Positions 34,490 through 45,860 of a stretch of 64,000 bases of DNA are shown piece after piece. A program made the position numbers and the translations under genes. The stretch covers positions 58,191,889 through 58,255,888 of the forward strand of contig NC_080422.1 of the NCBI RefSeq assembly GCF_029873635.1, read 5' to 3'. The stretch is from Malania oleifera. Its lineage: Eukaryota; Streptophyta; Magnoliopsida; Santalales; Ximeniaceae. Every line of letters begins with the position of its first letter. Within the stretch, counting starts at the first letter, position 1. The notes beneath the pieces are model-generated. The model worked only from the letters and a program-made list of their open reading frames with translations, was not told the DNA's origin and did not search any database.

Positions 34490-35239
34490 TTTCTTTCTTT
34501 CTTTTATTTACTTTTCTTTGAATCTTGGAATATTGAAGAAAGTTTAGTTTTTTTAATGTTATTGGAGTTTTCCTTCTTTTTGTTTAAATTGAGTAATGTT
34601 GGGTATTTCATTCTTGTTAAATTAATCTCTTTGTTTATCTAATGGATAGTTATTTTAATTTAGCCTTCATTATTAAATTCAGACAATTTTTTGTCAAAAT
34701 TCGATTTAGTTAGGGTCTATGATTAGTAAAGGTTGTGTTTTTATAGTGTTCCGTTATTGTTTAAGTCTTTTAAATTTCGGTTGAATTCATGTTTGCATTT
34801 AAATTGTGAGTCTTGATTTGATCTCTTAATTGTGTTAAAGGTTTGATTTTTAGTAGGTTCGGGTTTTTTTAGTGTGTGTCCGGTTTAGTTTCCATTGGGT
34901 GTTTTTAATTCCATGTTTTAGGTGACCATCTTTAAACTAACGCGTGTTAAGTTTCCTTAAGTAAATTAGGATTTCCATTAGTGTTCTTTAGTTCAACGCA
35001 TGTTAGTTTTAGGACTTTAAATTACGTGTCATTTAATTCGTCAAAAGTGAAATTGAACCATCTTGAAAATCTTGAATTTGAACTGAGTTCAGTAACGTTT
35101 TATTTTCGATTGGAAAAATGTGAAGTTTGAAATTAAACGCATTCCCTGATGAGACGATCTAGCCCTTGGGCTTAATATTACACGACAGAACTCCAATACT
35201 TGGGATAGCTTCCGAGCTGCTCATTTTTTGAGTGAGTCA
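33461..35239 (+). mobile_element. Solo G-type (Athila/Tat-like) LTR with target duplication
   Basis: 1779 bp from TGATTATGCGTCAAAACTG to TTTTGAGTGAGTCA. ATATA stands directly on both sides (33456-33460 and 35240-35244), a perfect 5-bp duplication. It matches the LTR at 60024-61690 in reverse orientation along its length, including the ends, the (TTC)n run at 33961-33992, a GC-rich stretch with GGCGGCCGCC near 34215, a (CT)n run at 34456-34485 and GCTATCCCAAGTATTGG-like sequence near 35200. It is inserted in the integrase core of F. Several short frames inside it are low-complexity. Confidence 0.95.
33961..33992. repeat. (TTC)n microsatellite
   Basis: Pure run of about ten TTC units in the solo G-type LTR. 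The sister LTR has an imperfect GAA run at 61166-61210. Confidence 0.95.
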
Positions 35240-35985
35240 ATATACTGGGTCCAACTAACCCCAAAATCCAGCACTCATGCCCGCAACATATCCTATAATA
35301 TCTGAATCACCCTCTCAGTCTGGTCGTCCATCTAAAGAAGAAACATCGTGCTAAAAGATAACTGAGACCCTAGAGCCTCTTGCAAGCTCCTCCAAAACAG
35401 TAACGTGAAACGTAGGTCTCAGCCTGATACTATAGACACTAGCATACCATGTGATCATACTATCTTTTGAATATATAATTCTGCCAGTCTGTCCATGGAG
35501 TAGTTGACTTTAATAGGAATGAAGTGAGCAGTCTTCGTCAATCTATCAACGACCACCCAAACAGTATTCTAACCATGTGGTGGCAGCGGTAAACCAGTCA
35601 TGAAATCCATAGATACATGATTCGACTTCCACTCTGGGATGAAAAAAGGTTGCAATTGGCCCCCTGACCTCTGGTGTTCAGCCTTTACCTGCTGGCAAGT
35701 CAGACGCTGTTGCACAAACTCGACAATTTCCCTCTTAATGCTGCTCCACCAGTAAGACTCCAACAAATCCCTATACATTTTAGTACTACGTGGATGAATC
35801 ATGTACAAGGACCTCTGAGCCTCATCTAAAATCATCCTCCTGACATTAGCATCTATAGGCACACATAATCTAGTACGGAACCGCAGCACTCCATCATTTG
35901 AAATATTGAACACCTCCCCCTGTCTATCCTACACCTTAGTTATCAGCTCCGCTAATTCTGCGTCATCCCTCTAAGTGGTCTTAAT
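35240..35985 (-). pseudogene. Integrase N-terminus and catalytic core of F
   Basis: Open from 35913 to 35569: LCVPIDANVRRMILDEAQ, IHPRSTKMYRDLLESYWW with the zinc-domain histidine/cysteine spacing (TCQQVKAEH), and SMDFMTGLPLPP with the first catalytic aspartate. After a stop: WVVVDRLTKTAHFIP, the common chromovirus core. The second acid region is frame-shifted and the frame is finally split by the solo LTR at 35239. Non-functional. Confidence 0.86.
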
Positions 35986-35989
35986 CCTT

Positions 35990-37370
35990 TCCTATAGAGT
36001 AGGCTGCACTACCAGGTTGAAAATAAATGCCCAAGGATCACTCTCTACCAATTCTACATCGAGTCTCTCCAAATCCATTTGGATCGGATGATGAACCTCT
36101 ATAGCTACCAGTGCTGGTCCCACTGATTTCCTGCTCAGAGCATTAGTTACCACGTTTGCTTTCCTTAGGTGGTAATCGATAGTGTAGTAATAGTCTTTAA
36201 TAAGTTCCAACCACCTCCTCCGTCTCATGTTTATCTCCTTTTGAGTGAAGAAGTACTTCAAACTTTTACAATCAGAGAATATCTTGCATCTCTCATCGTA
36301 CAAGTAATGCCTCCAAATCTTTAATGTGTGTATCACTACAGCCAATTCCAGATCATGGGTAGCGTAGTTCTTTTCATACTCTTTCAACTATTGAGAGGCA
36401 TAAGCTACAACCCTATAATGCTGCATCAATACATAGCCAAGCTCTTTCAAAGATGCATCACTGTAAATTACATAACCATCACCCCCTGACGGAATGATCA
36501 ACACTGGTATAGTGACAAGCTTCTATTTTAGTTCCTAAAAGCTCTGTTCACAACTGTCATCCCATTCAAACTTGACATTCTTCTTGGTTAGATGCTTTAA
36601 AGGCCCTGACAATGTGAGAATCCCTTAACAAACCGATGGTAATAACCTACCAGCCCCAAGAAACTTCTGATTCCCTAAACATTCTTCGGCCTGGCCCAAT
36701 TCATTACTACTTCAATTTCACTGAGATCCACTGAAATTCCATCCCCTGATATAACATGCCCCAGAAATCCCACTTTCTCCAACCAAAATTCACATTTACT
36801 AAACTTGGCATACAATCTCTTTTCCCTGAGCGTCTAAAGTACGAGCCATAAGTGTGCCTCATGCTCCTAAAAATTTCTCGAATAGACAAGTATATCATCA
36901 ATGAAAACCACAACAAATTGGTTTAAATACTGATGAAAGATTCTATTCATCAAATCCATAAATACTGCGAGAGCATTCGTCAAACCAAAAAGCATAACAA
37001 GTAATTCATAATGCCCATACCTGGTTCTGAAGGCTGTCTTTGAGATGATTTCTGCTTTTACTTTCACCTGGTGGTAGCCTGATCTGAGGTTAATCTCAGA
37101 ATAGACCCGCGTACCCTAAAGCTAATCAAATAGATCATTTATACAGGGTAGAGGATACCTGTTCTTGATTGTCACATTATTGATTTCCCTATAATCTGTA
37201 CACATCCTTATAGACCCATCCTTCTTCTTTACAAATAACACTAGAGCTCCCCACAATGATACACTTGGCCGAATAAATCCTTTATTCAATAGATCTTGCA
37301 GCTTGTCCTTTAATTCCCCCAATTCTGTTGGAGCCAGCTAGTAAGGATCTTTAGAGATCAGTGCCGTCAT
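35990..37370 (-). pseudogene. Reverse transcriptase and RNase H of F
   Basis: From about 37322: [40 protein letters not shown], then after stops [20 protein letters not shown] and [10 protein letters not shown]. The catalytic box is FIDD where YVDD/YIDD is usual. EKVGFLGHVISGDGISVD near 36740 is the connecting thumb. RNase H follows as VIYSDAS near 36470, YATHDLELAVVIHTLKIWRH at 36360-36310 and DYHLRKANVVTNALSRK. Gypsy-type, with at least eight stops. Confidence 0.88.
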
Positions 37371-37499
37371 GGGAAATAAATCGATAGTGAAATCTACCTC
37401 ACGGTCAGGAGGCAATCCTGGCAATTATTCTGGGAAAACATATAGAAACTCCTTAACCACTGGTATATTTCCAAGCTTCAATTCATTTCCTGACACCTC

Positions 37500-37990
37500 C
37501 CTTACAAAAGCCATAAACCCCTAATAACCATCCAAAAGTAGCCTTCTCGTTTGCATAGCTAACACTAACTAAGGTGGGGAACACACCTGTGACCCCACAA
37601 ACGTGAATTTTTGCTTTCCTAGTGGTTTGAAGATCACTTCTTTCAAACGATAGTCAATATTAGCGTAGTTAGCTGCCAACCAATCCATACCTAGTATTAC
37701 ATTGAACCCATGCATGTCAAGTACAATTTGATTAGCAAGTAGTTCTCTCCCTTGAATTTCTACGAGATAACCTCTGAGCACCATACGACACTTTACCACT
37801 GAACCAGCCGGTGAAGCTACTAACATTTCTACATCTAATAACTAGGTCTCACCTCTAGACAATTTAATGAAATTTGCAGACACAAAAGAATAAGTAGCAC
37901 CTGAATCAAATAAAGTAATAGCATGGCATGACAAAACAGTAAGGGTACCTATCACGATGTCTGTGGTAGTCTCAATGTCTCATGGTTCCA
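37500..37990 (-). pseudogene. Aspartic protease of F
   Basis: Minus strand of 37893-37907 encodes DSGAT, the active-site box, preceded by HAITLF and followed by YSFVSANFIKLSR. The open stretch 37826-37569 gives LVEIQGRELLANQIVLDMHG and VILGMDWLAANYANIDYRLK, the RVP_2 pattern with the ILGMDWL flap. It would cut the Gag-Pol polyprotein. Stops separate the two parts. Confidence 0.85.
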
Positions 37991-37999
37991 GATCATAAA

Positions 38000-39060
38000 C
38001 CCTCGCTAGTATTGTATTCCTCTGCTAACCTCCACGAGGTGCCTGGTAACCTCTCCTGAATTGCCTTGGAGTAGGAGCAATACCAATAGGTGTAGGAAAA
38101 TCTAGTTCCAGATGCCTTGATCCTCCACATTGATAACATGCACCTCTCCCTACTCGACACTTCCCCAAATTCCACTTTCAACATATCTTACATACAGGGT
38201 AGGTCTGAGCACCCTGAACCTCATGGCCCCTAGTCTCCAGCCTCTGACCTATACCATAGTTTCCTCTCCTCCATTGACCCCGACCAAAGCCCAGCTAAAA
38301 GCCTGAGCGTGTGGACCTCTTCTTATGTCCCTATTCCTCTACACCCAACTGCTTACCAACCTCAGCCAAAGCTGCTCTATCAACTAACTCAGCAATATCC
38401 TATATTTTCAACACCATAACTTGCCTGTTGATCTCACGCCTCAAACCCTTTTCAAATTGTCTTGCTTTTTTTGCTTCATTAGGTATGATAAATGGGGCGA
38501 AGTCGGACAACTCGATAAACCTCGCCGCATACTGCTAGACCTATTTCTGTCCTTGCTTCAAATTTAGGAGCTCTCCCACTTTAGCTTCCTTGACAGTGGC
38601 TGGGAAATATCTATCAAAGAATAATTCTTTAAATCGATCCCATGTCATAACTATTGGCGTCTTCCTCTTCTACTCTAGAAGTTTCACCACAATCCACCAC
38701 CTCTCGGCCTCCCCTGTCAGTTTAAAGGTGGCAAAGAGGACCATCTACTCCTCCGTGCACTACAGTACTGCCAAAACCTTCTTGATCTCCTGCATCCAAT
38801 TCTCAACAGCTGCAAGATAAACTCCTCTTGAAAATTCCTAAGGATTCATCTTAGTAAATTTCTCTATCGTGCACCCAAGGCGTGCAGACAGACCCCCCCC
38901 CCCCTTTCTCTAAAGCTCCTAGCGATCTCAGCCATAACCTGTTGAGCCACACTATGTAATACCGCATCAGAATCAGCCACGTCTACACTCAAGGGCCCTG
39001 CACTGTCACTACCGCTCGCATAGGCACTACCTCTTCTAGGGTCCATCTTGAAAAAGACAA
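38000..39060 (-). pseudogene. Gag of chromovirus F
   Basis: Likely start MDPRRGSAYASGSDSAGPLS at about 39046. The capsid region (38300-38850) is frame-shifted but shows the segments for FILQLL and [13 protein letters not shown] knuckle-like CYQCGGSRHLELDF near 38120 lacks the final cysteine. A C run at about 38890-38903 breaks the frame. Position between the primer site and the protease fits gag. Confidence 0.72.
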
Positions 39061-39338
39061 TAAACATGACTTAGGGACCCTTTCCTTATAGCTTACACAT
39101 CTAACCAAAATCCTTTATCTTGGCACCCTTATCGTATTTCAAGATTTAGTCCCACACATTTGAAACACAACCCAATAATAGTTTACTATGGCTTTCCAAA
39201 AATCATCATCCTAGAAAAGACATAGAAACCACCATGAAAGTCTTGCCTTTAAACTGAAAAAAAAAAAATCTTAAATCCTTTTCCTATACTCTGGTATTAT
39301 TTCCGCTGCACTCTATAGTCTACAGAACCTAACAACCT

Positions 39339-39354
39339 GGATTTGATACCAAAC
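39339..39354 (-). other. Primer binding site of F
   Basis: Minus strand reads GTTTGGTATCAAATCC next to the LTR end, close to the Met-tRNA site TGGTATCAGAGC with changes. It confirms the right-hand LTR as the 5' LTR. Confidence 0.7.
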
Positions 39355-40445
39355 TGTAATGACCTGCCAATTTTACCTTAATAATTATTTTTTACATATT
39401 AACATTTAATATAATAATCCTATTATCTTGTTCAGCTGATAAGACATAATCCACCTGGTCCCATGGGTACGAGGGATATACTTGAAATACAACTCTAATA
39501 CCTAAGCAGCGGAAAACATAAAAACATATACATAGCAAGTCATCCCACCAATACAATACTAGAGTTTTACAAAGCTTGTAAAATACATATACACATCCCA
39601 AAAAGACCAAAAATGTGCCTTAGGGTAAGACAGTCGACCTCTAACGCAATGGAGCCCTATCCGCTCTTCTATTTGGGACTCTTGAAATGTTTATATAGCT
39701 AGGGTATGACACCTCTCAGTAAGGGAAATAAACTAACATCAGTGTGTGGTAAGATGAGTGTTTTGTGTTATACATAATATCAGTACATACATCACATCTG
39801 GTAACTGTTGATATCATATATGAATAAAACATGATTCCTCATAACATAATATAACTTACTAAATTACTAAACATGAAAATCATCTTATATAACTTTACAA
39901 TACATGGATAATACCTCGGATGGACAGCTAACTGATGTCATGTCTTATCCCCACATGACTAGGTTGTGCAACCCAAAGGCGGGACCCAACAGTGGCTGGC
40001 TGACCATTCTAGAACAATCATAAGTCTGTAAGTACAATGGGCCTATCCCACCTGGTCCCAGACTGCAAGGGGACAACTCCACTCTACACTGAAGCCACAT
40101 CGACTACCATCTCCCATACTACTGGTTGTGTGTGTAGTACTATCATAATTCTGAACATATAGCTATGGTACTAGGCTCCTGAAACTGAACTAAACCATAC
40201 CATCCGAATTCTAATATCATATAATAAGTTTCATATTCTGAACATAACTGTTTCATATTTCATAATAATATCTGACATGATAATATTTCATGAATTCTAT
40301 CTTATCATACATTATTATGGCATCTGTGCCAACATGAATCATGGCATCTACGCCCGCATGAATTACGACATCTGCGCCGACATAGAATAATATGAATCAC
40401 AACATCTGCGCTGACATATCATAATATACTGAATATAAGTTCTGA
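39355..40445 (-). repeat. 5' LTR of chromovirus F, truncated
   Basis: Matches 30659-31780 of the 3' LTR from GGTCATTACA inward. It lacks roughly the first 700 bases of the LTR (U3 side); homology fades at about 40445. It has an extra copy of the GACATCTGCGCCGACAT unit near 40368-40412. Confidence 0.8.
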
Positions 40446-40850
40446 ATGTATGTCTAGTTCCTTGTTTCAAATTGATTCTTCAGACCACTCCAAGCATCTG
40501 GAACTTTGGATGTATGTTGGATTAATGTAAGTACAAAATTAGATAAACTTGTGACAATAGCGCAAAGTGCCTTTTGAGATTCTTGAAAAAGTAGGGTCAG
40601 TTGCCTACCGACTGGCTTTACCACCAGTATTATTTAGAATTTATGAGGTATTTCATGTTTCCATGTTAAGGAAATATGTCCCAGATTCCTCCTTTATTTC
40701 AAGTACATACCACTTCCTAAGCCTATAGATATCGCTACCCCTTAATCCTAAGAACTAAGGAATAATTGAGTAATTATGTACTCCCTACTGGATCCCATTC
40801 TTCCTTTGGTCCCACAGGATTTGCCTTCAGGATTACCCATATCATTTTCT
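40446..40850 (+). pseudogene. Integrase C-terminal fragment of a second chromovirus
   Basis: Plus strand of about 40570-40690 encodes PFEILEKVGSVAYRLALPP followed by FRIYEVFHVSMLRKYVP, the same segment found in F at about 33000-33130 but in the opposite orientation and with different bases. Only this small part is present. The rest of the interval has no recognisable content. Confidence 0.72.
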
Positions 40851-41023
40851 TAGGATCTTCTGACCAATGCATTCTAAATTCATGCTTAGTCTGGGAGTAA
40901 GTTAATCTAGGTTGGTCTTGATTGAATTTGGTGAGTAAGTGAGAAGATGCTAGGGTGACAGACCCAACACCTTAGTAAGAGCTGGATTCCTTTCCTATAA
41001 GATTAGTCCACTCCATATTTATA
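40851..41023 (+). mobile_element. Fragment of Athila/Tat-like 3' non-coding region
   Basis: GTGAGTAAGTGAGAAGATGC and the following bases to GTCCACTCCATATTTATAG match 22775-22885 of G2 and, reversed, 62200-62290 of G3. It ends where copia gag starts. Confidence 0.72.
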
Positions 41024-42480
41024 GTAGATGTTAGAGACAATAGAATTGATATGTTAACTAGTGAATACGAAGCTTTTAATATGAATTCCGATGAAACTAT
41101 AACAAGCATGTACACTAGGTTCACACATATCATAAACTCACTAAGTGCCTTAGGAAAAACATATTCCACCCATGAGATGAATTGCAAAATTCTAAGAGCA
41201 CTTCCACCTATTTGGGAACCAAAAGCCATAGCCATAACGGAAGGTAGAAACCTCAAAACAACTTCATTAGATGAACTCATAGGATCACTTCTAACCTATG
41301 AAATGGTTTCAAAAGAAAGAAGTACTGAAAATAAAAATAAGAAATCTATGGCTCTAAAAGCCTCGAAAGAACATTCAAGTGAAGAAGATAATGAATCTAG
41401 TGAATTAGAAGATGAAGATTTAGCTTTCATAACTAAAAGACTTGGAAAATTCTTCAAAAGAAACAAGAAATTCACTGGAAAATTCAATGGATCAAAAACT
41501 AAAAAAGGTGAAAGTAATAAAAAGGAATACAAGAGCAAAAATGAACCTCCCGATTGTTATCACTGTAAAAAGGCTAGACACATCAAGCTAGACTGCCCAC
41601 AACTCAAGAAGGAAAAGAGGAAAAAGAAGCCTGCAATGAAGGCAACTTGGGATGACACAAGTTCAAGTGAATCGGAGAGCAAATCAAGTGAACAAGAAGT
41701 AGCAAACATGTGCTTCATGGCACACAACGAAGAGGTAAACTCTTACTACTCTTTCTCAGAAGATTCATGTGATGAGTCATGTAATAATTTATGTAAAAGC
41801 ATGTCTTCTTATAAAGAACTTCAAGTTGAATTATTCTCTCTTCATAATAAGTTCATTAAGGTCTCAAAAAGGAAGATAAGCTTGAAACAACAAAACGAAA
41901 CACTTAGAAAATCAGTTTGAATCTTCTAAAATTTTTGAAAAAGAAAAGGGCCTAAAGATTGAAGAGCTTGAGAAGAAAGTAGATAACATGTCTCATAAAT
42001 TAGTTAAGTCTCATGTGAATCAAGATAGCAAGAGAGTGCTAGAAATAATTGATCTTAAAAACCAAATTCAAGATAAGGAGAAGGTTATTTTCAACTTTAC
42101 TAGAGGTAAAGATAACTTCAAAAAAATGGTAGGACAACAAAGGATGGCTAATATAAAGAAGGAATTGGTTACAATGGAACACCAAACAAAAGAAAGAAAA
42201 ACTTGTTTATGGGATATTTTGTAAATCAATCTAGACACTATGTAAGTACTTCATCGACAAACATTTATGAGCATACTACTTGCTACATGTGTAAAAGTAA
42301 AGGACATATAATGTTTAATTGTCCACTTAAGAAAAAGTACATCAAAGTAAAAAATGAATGGAAGATAAACACTAGACAAGACTTAAAGAAAGTTAAGAAA
42401 GTTTGGGTTCCAAAAGTAACTACGTAAATCCTTTCTTGTAGGTTTGCTTTAGGTCCACTTCGTTTAAAGAAAAATGGTAC
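41024..42480 (+). pseudogene. Gag of copia E
   Basis: Joins mid-domain at VRDNRIDMLTSEYEAF. A 289-codon open frame (41051-41920) contains SMYTRFTHIINSLSALGKTY, the first knuckle CYHCKKARHIKLDC (intact CCHC), a Lys/Ser/Glu-rich linker and the start of a coiled coil. After a stop, 41988-42224 continues the coiled coil and 42203-42427 carries the second knuckle CYMCKSKGHIMFNCP and KKVWVPK. It is the longest open frame in the window, though it lacks the N-terminal part of the gag domain. Confidence 0.87.
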
Positions 42481-43724
42481 TTGGCCAGCGGATGTTCAAG
42501 ACATATGACGGGAGATGAATCTAAGTTCACTTCTCTCACTCAAAAGGATGGAGGATATGTAACCTTCGATGACAATGCAAAATGAAAGATCATAGGAATC
42601 GGTAAAATTGGTAGACTCTTCATTCTCTAAAGATGATGTCTTGTTAGTTGATTGTCTATAGCATAATCTATTAAGCATTAGTCAACTTAGCGACAAAGGA
42701 TTTGAAATAATGTTTAAGAAATACAAATGCATAATTCAAAATTCTAAGGATCATAAGACACTATTCACTACACATAGAATGAATAATGTGTATTTCATAA
42801 ACCTTGATAGCTTGATCTCTCAAGATATAACTTGCTTAGCTGCCATGAGTGAAAATAGTTGGCTTTGGCATAGAAGATTAGGACATGCCAACATGGATCT
42901 CATATCTAAACTCTTCAAAAAGAATTTAGTTAAAGGCTTGCCTAACACCAAGTTTATCAAAGATAAAGTGCGTGATGCTTGTCAACTAGGAAAACAAATC
43001 AAGACAAGCTTCAAAAAGAAGAAACATATATCAACTAGTAGAACCCTAGAACTCATACACTTAGACTTTTTTGGTCCTACTAGAACTCAAAGCTTAGGAG
43101 GAAAACAATACGCCTCCATAATTGTTGATAATTACTCTAGATATACACGGGTATTGTTTTTAGCTAACAAAGAGGAAGCTTGTAATTCATTAATCACTCT
43201 ATGCAAGAAGCTTCAAAATGAGAAAGGGTACAATGTCTCAAATCTAAGAAGTGACCAAGGAAGAGAATTTAAGAATCAAGACGTTGAAAAATGTTGTAAT
43301 GATCATGGCAGTTGTGGAAATAAAAAATAGAACTCTTCAAGAAATGGCAAGAACTATGCGTAATGAAAATAACTTACCCAAGTATTTTTGGGCTGAAGCT
43401 GTGAATACAGCTTACTATGTAATTAATAGGGTTTCTATTAGATCAAGCCTAAACAAGACACCTTATGAATTATGGAAAGGAAGAAGGTCTAACATAACTT
43501 ACTTTCATGTATTTGGGTGTAAGTGTTTTGTACTCAATAACAAAGATAACTTAGGAAAATTTGATGCTAAATCGGATGAAGGAATTTTCCTAGGATACTC
43601 TACACATAGTAAGACCTATAGGATCTATAACAAAAGAACACTCACCACGATTGAATCAATTCACTTAGACTTTAATGAATCAAATCCTTTTTTAAGAGAA
43701 GTCAAAAATGAAAAAAAAGGATGA
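42481..43724 (+). pseudogene. Protease-integrase of copia E
   Basis: Protease box SGCSRHMTGDESKF near 42487 (the first aspartate codon is altered), then a shift. 42710-43330 holds WLWHRRLGHANMDLISKLF with RDACQLGK, where the first cysteine of CxxC is arginine, and HLDFFGPTR and RSDQGREFKN of the core. About 35-40 bases are missing before VVEIKNRTLQEMART, compared with element A, so the region around the third catalytic acid is damaged. 43320-43724 continues KYFWAEAVNTAYYVINR and GIFLGYSTHSKTYRIYNKRT. Confidence 0.86.
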
Positions 43725-44760
43725 TATTTTCAAAAAGGGGGATGAGATAGAAATCAAGGAAGAAAAGGAAGTAAATGAAGAAGACTCAAAAGATGAACCT
43801 ATAGAAAATCAGGAATTACCAAGAGAATGGAAGTACAAAAAAGATCACCCTCAAGATCAAATTATAGGTGAACCATATAAAGGTGTAACTACTAGATCTT
43901 CTCTAAAGATTCTATGCAATCACTATGCATTCCTATCTCAAGATGAACCTAAAGATGTTGAAGAGGCCCTTAAAGATGACTCTTGGATAATTGCAATGCA
44001 AGAATAATTAAACCAATTTAAAAGAAGCAAAGTATGGCAATTAGGAACTAAATGTGTATTTAGAAATAAAAAGGATGAGAATGGTATAGTCATTAGAAAC
44101 AAAGCTAGACTTGTAGCTAAAGGGTATAACCAAGAAGAAGGGATAGACTATGATGAAACCTTTGCCTCTGTAGCTAGAATGAAGGCTATAAGAATGCTAT
44201 TAGCTTATGCTTCCTACAAAGAATTTAAGTTATACCAAATGAATGTCAAAAGTGCACTCTTAAATGGGTATATTAATGAAAAGGTATATGTTGAACAACC
44301 CCCTGGTTTTGAAAATATAGGAAATCCTAGTCATGTATTTAGACTAACTAAGGCTTTGTATGGATTAAAATAGGCCCCTAGGGCTTGGTATGAAAGACTT
44401 AGTGGATTTCTAATTGAGAAGGGGTTTTCAAGAGGAAAAATTGATAGTACCTTGTTCATTAAAACTAAGAAAGATTACGCACTTTTAATTCAAATCTATG
44501 TAGATGATATAGTATTTGGTGCCACTAATAAACATCTATGTAAAGAATTTGCAAAATGTATGCAAGAAGAATTTGAAATGAGCATGATGGAAGAATTAAA
44601 CTATTCTCTTGGACTTCAAATCAAATAAGCAAAAAATGAAACTTTTATAAGTCAATCCAAATAGATAAAAGAAATGATACAAAAATTCAGTATGGAAAAT
44701 AATAAACCCATAGGAACACCTATGAGTACCTCCATCAGCTTGGACAAAGATGAAAAGGGA
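43708..44760 (+). pseudogene. Reverse transcriptase of copia E
   Basis: Acidic linker (EEKEVNEEDSKDEP) then [50 protein letters not shown] and [13 protein letters not shown]. The catalytic box YVDD is intact at 44497-44508. In-frame stops occur at about 44006, 44371-44373, 44626-44628 and 44662-44664; at two of them (44371, 44626) element A has glutamine. Confidence 0.88.
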
Positions 44761-45450
44761 GAACCCATAGACATAAAGTATTATAGAGGTATGATTGGAA
44801 GTCTAATATATCTAACGGCCAATAGACCCGACATAATGTTTAGTGTGTGTATGTGTGCACATTTTCAATCAGCACCTAAGGAATCACACCTACTAGCTGT
44901 TAAGAGAATCCTAAGATACTTAATAGGCACTATAGACTTAGGACTATGGTATCCTAAGGACACCAATTTTGAAATGATTAGTTATTCAGATGCAGATTAT
45001 GCAGGATGTAAAATAGATAGAAAAGCTACATGTGGCACATGCCACTTCTTAGGAAAATCTTTAGTTTCTTGGTTCTCTAAGAAACAAAACTCTATGGCTT
45101 TCTCAACTGCTGAGGTTGACTATGTAGCAGCCGGGAGTTTTTGTGCACAAACACTATATATGAAACAATAGTTAAGATATTTTAACATAGAATACACAAC
45201 TATACCAATTAAGTGTGACAATACGAGTGCGATAAACATATCTAAAAATCTCATTTCACACTCAAGAACTAAGCACATTGACAAAAGACATCACTTCCTA
45301 AAAGATCATGTTCAAAAAGACGACATCATTCTAGAATTTATTAATACAAATGATCAATGGGCTGATATCCTCACTAAACCTCTATCAGAAGATAAATTCA
45401 TAACCATTAGAAGAGTGTTTGGTCCACTACATAGTAGAGGAACTAGGTGA
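44761..45450 (+). pseudogene. RNase H of copia E
   Basis: GMIGSLIYLTANRPDIMFSV, then ISYSDADYAGCKIDRKATCG, STAEVDYVAAGSFCAQTLYM, KCDNTSAINISKN, SRTKHIDKRHHFLKDHV and ADILTKPLSEDKFI. All key acidic residues are visible. A stop at 45169-45171 divides it, again where A has glutamine. Confidence 0.87.
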
Positions 45451-45860
45451 AAAGATTAAAGAAAAATCTACAATCAGCCAACTGACTCTAAGTCAGTCGA
45501 CTGACTGAATTCAGTTTTCCTGGAACAGAGGCCAATCAGCCAACTGACTTTGAAGTCAGCCGACTGACTGACAGAAAGACCCTAGTCTCGTTTATAAAAC
45601 ACGAGCCATTTGAGTGGTCAATCAACTGACCTAGATTTTGTCTCTTCGTGTGCTCTCAATTTTTGGCGTATACTTTGATATGTTGTATGACAAAACACTT
45701 AGCTTAATTGCTTTCCTTTCCCTTGTTTTTTTTGAATGATGACCAAAGGGGGAAAGGTTGTGAAAAGCGAAGATGAAATATGATGATGGAATGAAGTATT
45801 AATAATGTGTATGGAGTAGGGAGTATTTATATGATGATGTGTATGGAATATGAAATATTA
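45451..45860 (+). mobile_element. Copia E 3' region with internal motif cluster
   Basis: Non-coding. 45475-45635 holds at least four CAGTCGACTGACTG-like motifs identical in type to those in the LTR of E (46745-47065). An extra polypurine tract CCAAAGGGGGAAAGG lies near 45745. No gene. Confidence 0.72.

Larger units (their letters stand above)
30659..40445 (-). mobile_element. Ty3/gypsy chromovirus F (Tekay-like)
   Basis: Minus-strand element. Right to left: 5' LTR (39355-40445, truncated), Met-type primer site, gag, protease, reverse transcriptase/RNase H, integrase with chromodomain, polypurine tract, complete 3' LTR (30659-32497). A 1.8-kb solo G-type LTR splits its integrase. Gag to integrase in this order with a C-terminal chromodomain, and an LTR that starts TGAAGAGACCC, fit the Tekay/Del chromovirus clade. 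All frames contain stops. The left flank is TTAAT; the matching right flank is lost. Confidence 0.88.

Noticed and set aside
34108..34642. Several overlapping frames of 75-96 residues in the solo G LTR
   Set aside because: They arise from GC-rich and CT-rich low-complexity DNA on both strands. Similarity to frames at 60819-61359 follows from LTR identity, not from evidence of a protein.
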